In this document: positions 57,616 to 64,000 of the stretch, in pieces
Position numbering within the stretch: position 1 is the first letter of the stretch
How the letters are laid out: the number at the start of each line of letters is the position of its first letter
Origin: Roseospira navarrensis
GTDB taxonomy: Bacteria; Pseudomonadota; Alphaproteobacteria; Rhodospirillales; Rhodospirillaceae
Length of the DNA stretch: 64,000 bases
Assembly (NCBI RefSeq): GCF_009601025.1
Contig: NZ_WIVE01000015.1
Coordinates: forward strand, 1-64,000
Direction of reading: 5' to 3'
Notes under the pieces: model-generated
Databases searched by the model: none
The model's input: the letters and a program-made list of their open reading frames with translations, nothing else
Told to the model about the DNA's origin: nothing
Position numbers and translations under genes: made by a program

Positions 57616-57648
57616 CGGCCGGGGCAGGGCGGTTCGAGCCGCGCTCCC

Positions 57649-58485
57649 TCAGCGCGCCAGCAGGCGGGCATGGTGCGCCATGTGATCGGCCATGAACGAC
57701 GCGATGAAATAATAGCTGTGGTCATACCCCGGCTGCATGCGCAGCGTCACCGGGATGCCGCCGGCCTGCGCGGCGCTCACGAACGCCTCGGGGGTCAACT
57801 GGGTCCCCAGGAAGGGGTCGGCGTCGCCCTGGTCGATGAGGATCGGCGCCCGCCACGCCGAGTCCGCCGCCAGCTCGGCCGCGTCATACGCGGTCCAGGC
57901 CGCCCGATCGTCGCCCAGATACCCGGCAAAGGCCTTTTCGCCCCATGGCACCCGGGTGGGCGAAACGATGGGCGCGAACGCCGAGACGGAGCGGAATCGA
58001 TCCGGATCGCGCAGCGCCATGACCAGGGCGCCATGCCCGCCCATGGAATGACCGAAGATGCCCTGTCGGGCCGGGTCCACGGGAAAGCGGGCGGCGACCA
58101 GCGCCGGCAGCTCTTCGGTCACGTAGCTGTCCATGCGGTAGTGCGAGGCCCAGGGCGCCTGGGTGGCGTCCACGTAGAACCCCGCGCCGCTGCCGAAGTC
58201 ATAGGCGTCGTGTTCCCCGGGCAGGTCCAGCCCGCGCGGGCTGGTGTCCGGGGCCACCAGGGCGAGCCCGTGCTCGGCGGCGTATCGCTGCGCCCCGGCC
58301 TTGGTGATGAAGTTTTCTTCGGTGCAGGTCAGGCCCGACAGCCACCACAGCACCGGCACCGGCCCCCGGCGGGCCTGGGGTGGCAGATAGACGGCGAAGC
58401 GCATGGGCGTGCCCGTCGCCGTGGACTCGTGGCGATAGACGCCCTGCACGCCGTCGAAGCATCTGGTTTCGGACACGGTTTCCAT
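57649..58485 (-). CDS. fghA: S-formylglutathione hydrolase
   Basis: This 278-residue esterase hydrolyses S-formylglutathione to formate and glutathione in formaldehyde oxidation. It has the nucleophile GHSMGG with Ser147, ENFITKAGAQ, SPRG and the PGYDHSYYFI ending with the catalytic His. The ATG at 58485 has CAGGAG upstream. The glutathione-dependent formaldehyde dehydrogenase partner is not in the window. Confidence 0.95.
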   Translation of the reverse strand: METVSETRCFDGVQGVYRHESTATGTPMRFAVYLPPQARRGPVPVLWWLSGLTCTEENFITKAGAQRYAAEHGLALVAPDTSPRGLDLPGEHDAYDFGSGAGFYVDATQAPWASHYRMDSYVTEELPALVAARFPVDPARQGIFGHSMGGHGALVMALRDPDRFRSVSAFAPIVSPTRVPWGEKAFAGYLGDDRAAWTAYDAAELAADSAWRAPILIDQGDADPFLGTQLTPEAFVSAAQAGGIPVTLRMQPGYDHSYYFIASFMADHMAHHARLLAR

Positions 58486-58821
58486 GAAGACCAACTCCTG
58501 ATCTGACCGACACGGTCTTGAACCTGGGTCCCGGTGTCTCCGGAGATTGCCGGAGTCTGACGGAGAATTCATCCAAACTCCCTGAATTCGCCGTATTTCA
58601 ATCCTGTATTGGGATCCGGGTCCCAGGGCGGTCCCAGGCCGTCGGTCCGACCGACGGTCCGGGCAGTCGCGCGGCACGGGGTCGGTTGATTGGCCCCGCC
58701 CCGCAGCCTACATCACCCGGGTGCGCTGCCGCCGCGCCAGGGCCGACCCCATGACCCGATCATGGAAGACGGGGCGGAGCAACAGGTCTGATCCGCCCCA
58801 CCATTTCCGGGAGGTATTCTC
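58486..58821. promoter_or_regulatory. Divergent region between fghA and the Do protease, with hairpins
   Basis: No gene is seen in these 336 bases. Two stem-loops lie at 58610-58625 (TGGGA-N6-TCCCA) and 58639-58657 (CCGTCGGT-CCG-ACCGACGG), in the leader side of the protease gene. GGGAGG at 58809 precedes the GTG start. Extracytoplasmic-stress promoters are expected for Do proteases, but I cannot identify one safely. Confidence 0.45.
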
Positions 58822-60363
58822 GTGTCACGCCATTCTCGTTCCCCAGTCGTCGCGCGGTCCCTGGCCGCTGACCGCCAGCATCGCGCCGTGGCCGTCTGGA
58901 TCGTCAGCGCTGTCGTGGCGCTGGCGGTTGTTCTGACCACCATCGCCGCGCCGGTGCAGGCGCAGGCGCGCCCGGCGCCGGAGAGCTTCGCCGACATGGC
59001 GGAGCAGCTTCTGCCGTCGGTGGTCAACATTTCGACCACCCAGTCCATCGACCCCGAGCGGGGACCCTCCATCCCGAACTTCCCCGAGGGCTCCCCGTTC
59101 CGCGATTTCTTCGACGAGTTCTTTGACCGGCACGGCCAGCGCCCGATGCCCGGGCCGCGGCAGGCCACGTCGCTGGGCTCCGGCTTCATCATCGACGCCA
59201 GCGGCTACATCGTGACCAACAATCACGTGATCGCCGACGCGGACGAGGTGACCGTGACCCTGAGCGACGACACCGCCCTGAAGGCGGAGATCGTCGGGCG
59301 CGACACCAAGACGGATGTGGCGCTGCTGAAGGTGGAGGCCGACAAGCCTCTCCCGGCGCTGGGGTGGGGCGACTCCGAGGTGGCTCGCGTGGGCGACTGG
59401 GTGATGGCCATCGGCAACCCGTTCGGCCTGGGCGGCTCGGTGACCGTGGGCATCATCTCCGCCCGCGCCCGCGATATCAACGCCGGGCCCTATGACAACT
59501 TCATCCAGACCGATGCCAGCATCAACCGGGGCAACTCGGGCGGTCCGCTGTTCGACATGGACGGCAACGTGATCGGCATCAACACGGCCATCTTCAGCCC
59601 CTCCGGCGGCAGTGTCGGCATCGGCTTCGCCGTGCCGGCCAATCTGGCCAAGCAGGTCATCAACGACCTGAAGGAATACGGCCGCACCCGGCGCGGGTGG
59701 CTGGGTGTCCGCATCCAGACCGTGACGCCGGAGATCGCCGACAGCCTGGGCCTGGACGCCGCCGCGGGCGCCCTGGTCGCTTCCGTCACCGAGGGCGGCC
59801 CCGCCAAGGAGTCCGGCATCCAGGCCGGCGATGTGATCCTGACCTTCAATGGCCGGGACATCGAGGAAATGCGCCGGCTGCCGCGCATCGTCGCGGAGAC
59901 CGAGGTGGGCGCGTCCGTGCCGGTCGAGGTCTGGCGCAACGGCGAGCGGGAGACCGTCGAGGTGGAACTGGGCGAACTGGAAGCCGCCGAGGAGTCCGGT
60001 CTGTTGGCCTCGGACGAGTCCGGTCCGGGCGGTCCCGGCAGCGCCACGCCGGACACCACCGGATCGACGGTGCTGGGCATGACCCTGCGCCCGCTCACGG
60101 GCGACCTGGCCCAGGAGTTCGACCTGCCCGAGGGCGCGTCCGGCGTCGTCATCACCGACGTGAACGCGGACAGCGACGCCGCGACCAAGGGTCTGCGTCC
60201 CGGCAACGTCATCGTCGAGGTGCACCAGCGCCCCGTCGAGACCCCGGACGACGTGCGCGCGGCCGTCGATGAGGCCCGCGGCAGCGGCCGCAGTTCGGTG
60301 CTCATGCTGGTCCAGCGCGAGGGATCCACGTCCTCGTTCCTGGCCCTGAAGCTTGAGGACTGA
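58822..60363 (+). CDS. Do-type periplasmic serine protease (DegP/DegQ/MucD)
   Basis: This 513-residue protein has a signal-anchor segment (residues about 23-47), a trypsin-like domain with His135, Asp165 and Ser239 (GNSGGP) and two PDZ domains (about 295-400 and 415-510). It degrades or refolds misfolded periplasmic proteins. A GTG start with GGGAGG seven bases upstream is chosen. It is upstream of holC on the same strand. Confidence 0.95.
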   Translation: MSRHSRSPVVARSLAADRQHRAVAVWIVSAVVALAVVLTTIAAPVQAQARPAPESFADMAEQLLPSVVNISTTQSIDPERGPSIPNFPEGSPFRDFFDEFFDRHGQRPMPGPRQATSLGSGFIIDASGYIVTNNHVIADADEVTVTLSDDTALKAEIVGRDTKTDVALLKVEADKPLPALGWGDSEVARVGDWVMAIGNPFGLGGSVTVGIISARARDINAGPYDNFIQTDASINRGNSGGPLFDMDGNVIGINTAIFSPSGGSVGIGFAVPANLAKQVINDLKEYGRTRRGWLGVRIQTVTPEIADSLGLDAAAGALVASVTEGGPAKESGIQAGDVILTFNGRDIEEMRRLPRIVAETEVGASVPVEVWRNGERETVEVELGELEAAEESGLLASDESGPGGPGSATPDTTGSTVLGMTLRPLTGDLAQEFDLPEGASGVVITDVNADSDAATKGLRPGNVIVEVHQRPVETPDDVRAAVDEARGSGRSSVLMLVQREGSTSSFLALKLED

Positions 60364-60415
60364 TTCGGGAGCGGCCGCGCCGGGTCCCCTGGGATCCGGC
60401 GCGGCCGGCGCACGC

Positions 60416-60892
60416 ATGGCCCGCCTCGACTTCTATCACCTGTATCAATGGCCCCTTGAACGGGCGTTGCCGCTGTTGCTGACCCGCGCCTACCGGACGG
60501 AGGCGCGGGTTCTTGTGCTGGCGGCCTCCATGGATCGGGTGCGGGCGCTGAATGCCCTGCTGTGGACGTTCGACCCCAAAAGCTGGCTGCCTCACGGATG
60601 CCGCGACGACGGCTATCCCGAACACCAGCCGATCTGGCTGAGCGACCGCGAGGAGCGCCCCAACGGCGCCACGCTCGCCGTGCTCACCGAGGGCATGACG
60701 GTGGCCGACGCGGGCGGCTGGGACCGTGTGCTGGACCTGTTCGACGGCCGCGACGAGGCCGCCGTGGCCGCCGCCCGCGACCGCTGGCGCACCGGCCGGG
60801 ACGCCGGCCACGAACTGCACTACTGGCAGCAGACCGAGCAGGGCGGCTGGACGGAAAAGGCCAGCGCGAACGTCACCCGCGACGATGCGTGA
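60416..60892 (+). CDS. holC: DNA polymerase III chi subunit
   Basis: This 158-residue protein matches HolC: DFYHLYQWPLERALPLLL, ALLWTFDPKSWLPHG and the NGATLAVLTEGM segment. Chi binds psi and SSB in the clamp-loader complex. Length is normal. The start ATG at 60416 lies 52 bases after the protease stop. The structured repeat follows the stop by about ten bases. Confidence 0.93.
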   Translation: MARLDFYHLYQWPLERALPLLLTRAYRTEARVLVLAASMDRVRALNALLWTFDPKSWLPHGCRDDGYPEHQPIWLSDREERPNGATLAVLTEGMTVADAGGWDRVLDLFDGRDEAAVAAARDRWRTGRDAGHELHYWQQTEQGGWTEKASANVTRDDA

Positions 60893-60901
60893 TACTGATC
60901 G

Positions 60902-60970
60902 ACGATGAACCGGACTCGTCCGGTTCATCGCCTCCGCCGCTTCGCGGCGCCGGCGCAGTCGCGCCGGCCT
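60902..60970. repeat. Three-hairpin element, single inverted copy
   Basis: Read on the complementary strand this is the same element as the 79-bp units at 16103. Stem one pairs CGATGAACCGGA with TCCGGTTCATCG around CTCG (60903-60930). Stem two is CGCCGC-TTC-GCGGCG (60935-60949). Stem three is GCCGGCGC-AGTC-GCGCCGGC (60949-60968). Bases differ from the array copies, yet the stems stay perfect. Confidence 0.88.
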
Positions 60971-61036
60971 GTCGCTTTCCTGCTGCAAGAAGGAATGACC
61001 GTCAGGACGGGCGCTCCGAAAAAAATCAAGGTGTCG

Positions 61037-61139
61037 TCCTGAGGGAGCGGAGCGACCGAAGGATCTCGGGCCGGGGTGTGCGTCTGCCGGCCTGGAGTCA
61101 CCCTTTCTTCCGAGATCCTTCGCCGCTGTCAGCGACTCA
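61037..61139. repeat. Dispersed repeat, CCTGAGGGAGCGGAGCGACC type, copy 2
   Basis: The left part (61037-61070) closely matches the repeat at 226. The right part carries CCGAGATCCTTCG and GACTCAGG, which pair with CGAAGGATCTCGG and CCTGAG at the left. It is a long imperfect stem-loop of a type seen in many alphaproteobacterial genomes. The 294 bases from 60893 to 61186 hold this and the previous repeat but no gene. Confidence 0.6.
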
Positions 61140-61186
61140 GGTTGACGCCAAAGAGCCAGCGAGAGCCGGACCCTCACCAGTTGGCC

Positions 61187-61732
61187 TCACTCCTGCGGCG
61201 GGTCGCCGAACATGGGGTGGCGCACATCGTCGCCCGGTTCGATGCCGAGCAGGCGGCAGGTGCCGGCCTTCAGTTCCAGGGCCGCGCGGATCGGACCGTC
61301 CGCGACGATGTTGTCCTCGGACAGTGGTGTGGTGTCGCTGGCGATGGACCAGATGCGGCCGTCCGCCTCCAGGAACAGGATGTCCAGCGGAATGTAGGTG
61401 TTCTTCATCCAGAACGCGCGCGGCCGCACGCCGTCGAAATCGAACAGCATGCCATGATCGGCCGCCATTTCGCGGCGGTACATCAGGCCTCGCGCGCGCT
61501 GGGCGCGGGTGCGGGCGATCTCCACCGTGAACGGATAGCGCCGGCCGTCGTGGGTCACGATGCTGACCCGGCCCCGCTCGAACACGATGTCGGACTGGGC
61601 CCACGCGGCGCCGCGTCCGGCAAGAGGACCGCCCGCCACGGCCAGACCGGCCCCGGCGGCCAGACCGGCCAGGACGCGCCGCCGCGTCGGATGAAGGGGG
61701 ACGGCCGGATGCGGACGATCAAGTGCGGGCAT
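61187..61732 (-). CDS. DUF192 domain protein, exported
   Basis: This 181-residue protein has a twin-arginine-like signal (TRRRVLAGLAAGAGLAVAGG) followed by the DUF192 domain: FTVEIARTRAQRARGLMYRREM, GMLFDF, FWMKNTYIPLDILFL and CRLLGIEPGDDV. Function is unknown. Export to the periplasm is likely. The ATG shares bases with the divergent GGCT-like ORF if that gene used an earlier start. Confidence 0.93.
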   Translation of the reverse strand: MPALDRPHPAVPLHPTRRRVLAGLAAGAGLAVAGGPLAGRGAAWAQSDIVFERGRVSIVTHDGRRYPFTVEIARTRAQRARGLMYRREMAADHGMLFDFDGVRPRAFWMKNTYIPLDILFLEADGRIWSIASDTTPLSEDNIVADGPIRAALELKAGTCRLLGIEPGDDVRHPMFGDPPQE

Positions 61733-61811
61733 GGGCGGACCTTCCGGGTGGTGCGACGAGGGACTGAGTCCCTTATACTGCCCGGATCGCGTGACGGAAC
61801 AAGGGCAAGCC

Positions 61812-62294
61812 GTGCCTCTGCGAGATCAGGCGCAGCCGGGTGTGCTGTACTTCGCCTATGGCTCCAACCTCAGCCGGACGCGCATGGCCGGGCGGTGTCC
61901 CGCGTCCCGGCCCTTGTGGCGGGCCTGGGCGCCCGGCTGGGCGCTCCGGTTCGAGCGGGTTGCGACCATCGTGCCGGCGCCCTCGGCGTGCGTGCCGGGC
62001 GCGGTGTACCGCCTGACCGAGGCCTGCGAGGCGGCGCTGGACCGGATCGAGGGTATCCACGAGGGGCGCTACCGGCGGCACAGTCTGACGGCGGTGGATG
62101 CCCACGGTCGGCCCATGCCCGCGCTGACCTATGTGAAAATCGACGCACGGCGCGGGCCGCCGGTGCCCGCGTACCTGGGCCATATCGAGGCCGGATATCG
62201 GGACTGGACCCTGGAGGTGTGGGCCTTGTCGCAGGCCGTGTCGGCCGCGGATGCCGCCGAACCGTCCTCAACCGACGGGGGCGGAACGCTGTAG
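61812..62294 (+). CDS. Gamma-glutamylcyclotransferase-like (GGCT/AIG2) protein
   Basis: This 160-residue protein has the GGCT signature FAYGSNLS near its start, AGRCPASRPLW, and CEAALDRIEGIHEGRYRR with the catalytic-type Glu. It resembles GGCT family proteins rather than ChaC, which this window also has. GTG at 61812 has AAGGG upstream, and the stretch TTATACT at 61771-61777 looks like a -10 element. GTG at 61791 is the alternative. It is divergent from DUF192. Confidence 0.8.
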   Translation: MPLRDQAQPGVLYFAYGSNLSRTRMAGRCPASRPLWRAWAPGWALRFERVATIVPAPSACVPGAVYRLTEACEAALDRIEGIHEGRYRRHSLTAVDAHGRPMPALTYVKIDARRGPPVPAYLGHIEAGYRDWTLEVWALSQAVSAADAAEPSSTDGGGTL

Positions 62295-62379
62295 CCCCAC
62301 CGGGCTGAAGCGTGTAGCGTCAAGGGGTCATGGGGGATGTGGGCGTGCCGCCGCGGCGGTACCGCGAAGACGGTGTGTT

Positions 62380-64000
62380 ATGGGCGTAGGGCGGGCGTTG
62401 AAGCAATGGGCTCCGGGACTGGCGCTCATCCTGGCCGGACTCGGCGGGGCGGCGGTCGTCGGGCTGGGCGTGGAGGAGGCGGAGCAGGCGCGGGCCTCGG
62501 CCGACTTCCGCTCGGCCGTGGCCCTGGGCGCCGAAGCGGTTCGGGACGACGCCACCGCCGCGCTGGATCGGCTGGTTGCCGCGCAGGCGTTCTGGACCGC
62601 CCGCCCTGACTCCACGGCGTCGGATTTTCACCAGTTCGTCCGGGGCTTCCCGGGGATCGACCCGGGCGGCCCGCTGCGCGCCGTTGCTCTGGCGCCCCGG
62701 GTGGATCGGCGGGACGCGACCGGGTTCCTGGCGCACATGGCCCATGAAACCCAGACCCTGAGGGCGATCGGATACCCGCCGTTCCGCATCTGGCCGGACT
62801 CGGATACGGCCCTGGGATTTCCGGCGATCTATGTGGAGCCCCCCGAGGCCCGACAGGGCGTGCTCGGCTACGACATGTTCACCAACCCGGCCCGCCGGGC
62901 GGCCATGCGGCGGGCCGCCGGCGAAGGCCGCGTGATCGCGTCCGCGCCGGTGCTGCTGACACAGGATCGGCCCGAGCCCCGGTCCAGCGTGCTGCTCGTC
63001 GCCCCTCTGTACGCGCAGGCAATGCCGGGTGCGGGGGCGCCGCGGCCTTGGTGGTATGCCGCGTCATGGGGGGAGCCGGGCGGCGACTCCGGGGGCATGG
63101 CGGCTGGCAGGTCCGGGCGCGGTCGTCATGTCGGTTTCGTGGCCATGGGCTACAGTCCGTCCATCGGGCTGGCGGAGAAGGTCCAGGACCGGATCGCCAA
63201 CGCGGATCTGTCGGTGGCGATCTGGGACGGGGGCAGTGTCACGAACGTGCTGCGCGGGACCATGCCCCGGCGCCCGCCGCCGCTGGGGGATCCGGCCCTG
63301 TTCCATGTCTCGGGTCCCGTGTTCCGGGACGGCGTCGCGCAGGCGCCGCTGGAAGCGGTCGAGCGGTTCGACTTCGCCGGGCGGGTCTGGTGGGTCGGGT
63401 TCCACGGTCAGGCGGCCTTCCGCCCGCTGCTGTCGCGGCTGGTGCCCTGGGGCATGGCGGCCGCGATCCTGTTCGGCGCGGTGGCGCTGGCCGTGCTCAG
63501 TCAGCGTCTGGTGGCGCAGCGCGTGCTGCTGGAGCAGGGCGTGGCGGAGCGCACCCGCGAGCTGGTGCGGGCCAACACCGCCCTGCGCGACAGCCAGGCC
63601 CGGGCCGAGGCCGCCAACGCCGCCAAGACCCAGTTCCTCTCGTCCATGAGCCATGAACTGCGCACGCCGCTCAACGCCATCATCGGGTTCGCCCAGATGC
63701 TGAGCGGCGGCATCGGCATGGGGCCGGATCCGGACAGTCGCAACGCCAAGGTGCGGCAATACGCGGACTACATTCTCAGCGCGGGGCAGAGCCTGCTCGC
63801 CCAGGTGGGCCGGGTGCTCGACCTGTCGCGGATCGAGGCCGGGCGGCTGTCCCTGAAGCCCGAGCGCATCGACATCGCGCCCGTCGTCAAGGACAGCGTG
63901 GCCATCATGCGTCCGGTGGCGGCGGCCCAGTCGATTCGGCTGGCGGTTGACGTCGCCCCCGGTGTGTCGCCCTGCTTCGCCGACCCGCAGGCGGTGCGCC
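62380..64000 (+). CDS. CHASE-domain sensor histidine kinase, 3' end cut by the window
   Basis: The frame is open to the window edge, so at least 540 residues. A membrane helix (about 9-30), a periplasmic CHASE-like region (about 40-345; GYPPFRIWPDSD), a second helix (about 353-375), a short coiled coil and a HisKA dimerisation domain follow, with the phospho-His425 in SSMSHELRTPLNAIIG. The ATPase half begins to appear at the edge (ADPQAVR). It senses an unknown small molecule outside the membrane. Confidence 0.92.
   Translation, partial: MGVGRALKQWAPGLALILAGLGGAAVVGLGVEEAEQARASADFRSAVALGAEAVRDDATAALDRLVAAQAFWTARPDSTASDFHQFVRGFPGIDPGGPLRAVALAPRVDRRDATGFLAHMAHETQTLRAIGYPPFRIWPDSDTALGFPAIYVEPPEARQGVLGYDMFTNPARRAAMRRAAGEGRVIASAPVLLTQDRPEPRSSVLLVAPLYAQAMPGAGAPRPWWYAASWGEPGGDSGGMAAGRSGRGRHVGFVAMGYSPSIGLAEKVQDRIANADLSVAIWDGGSVTNVLRGTMPRRPPPLGDPALFHVSGPVFRDGVAQAPLEAVERFDFAGRVWWVGFHGQAAFRPLLSRLVPWGMAAAILFGAVALAVLSQRLVAQRVLLEQGVAERTRELVRANTALRDSQARAEAANAAKTQFLSSMSHELRTPLNAIIGFAQMLSGGIGMGPDPDSRNAKVRQYADYILSAGQSLLAQVGRVLDLSRIEAGRLSLKPERIDIAPVVKDSVAIMRPVAAAQSIRLAVDVAPGVSPCFADPQAVR

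Noticed and set aside
61731-61811. ATG at 61731 as start of the GGCT-like protein
   Set aside because: It would overlap the start of the divergent DUF192 gene and place the TTATACT promoter-like stretch inside the coding region.

Overview
The window is a piece of a GC-rich alphaproteobacterial chromosome. The evidence is a GcrA cell-cycle regulator, DUF4167 just downstream of prmC, an UPF0262 and low-molecular-weight phosphatase pair behind hisD, a PPi-type phosphofructokinase and Calvin-cycle genes. I read this as Rhodospirillales, probably a purple non-sulfur relative, but the genus is inference. I see about 63 protein genes and no rRNA, tRNA or CRISPR. Most long antisense ORFs are GC-driven shadows of real genes.

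Layout. 1-5.3 kb: the tail of an IS110-type transposase, then a minus-strand Calvin-cycle operon (glpX, phosphoribulokinase, transketolase) preceded by a LuxR-type regulator whose receiver lacks its phosphoacceptor Asp. 5.4-11 kb: glyoxalase, a membrane protein, and sugar-phosphate genes (pfp, ugd, pgm). 11-13.8 kb: a GNAT/C39-peptidase fusion overlapping a RimK-like ATP-grasp ligase. 14-18.4 kb: periplasmic glucan synthesis (opgG, small ORF, opgH) with a 79-bp triple repeat before opgH. 18.4-28.4 kb: hisG-hisD-UPF0262-phosphatase and small ORF-dcd-murA on the minus strand, split by a plus-strand diheme-cytochrome/beta-propeller/EF-hand module. 28.4-30.4 kb: a MocR regulator divergent from a Thr/Ser dehydratase and an AlaX tRNA-editing protein. 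30.4-37.5 kb: an XRE regulator and an accessory, partly A+T-rich island (methyltransferase, flippase, giant beta-helix/LamG protein). 37.5-48.6 kb: prmC, DUF4167, ChaC, DUF2125, AhpD-like, gcrA, a Bcr/CflA transporter, patatin, an Lrp regulator, DUF2237 and a SAM hydrolase. 48.8-53.6 kb: a TRAP transporter followed by HEPN-MNT-HEPN genes. 53.6-64 kb: gshB, a PII-like protein, an ornithine cyclodeaminase homologue, ubiK, hldD, S-formylglutathione hydrolase, a Do protease, holC, DUF192, a GGCT-like protein and a truncated CHASE histidine kinase.

The most unusual signals are non-coding. Two families of structured repeats are found. One has three stem-loops (three tandem copies near 16.1-16.3 kb and one inverted copy at 60.9 kb). 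The other has two stem-loops (inverted copies at 43.6 and 47.3 kb). In both families base changes are compensated across the stems, so selection on DNA or RNA structure is likely. Other points of interest are the plant/cyanobacterial-like phosphoribulokinase, the pseudo-receiver regulator beside it, the GNAT-C39/RimK pair, the MocR/dehydratase/AlaX cassette with palindromic sites, a HEPN-MNT locus with a degenerate second HEPN, and the island that sits where prfA would be expected upstream of prmC.
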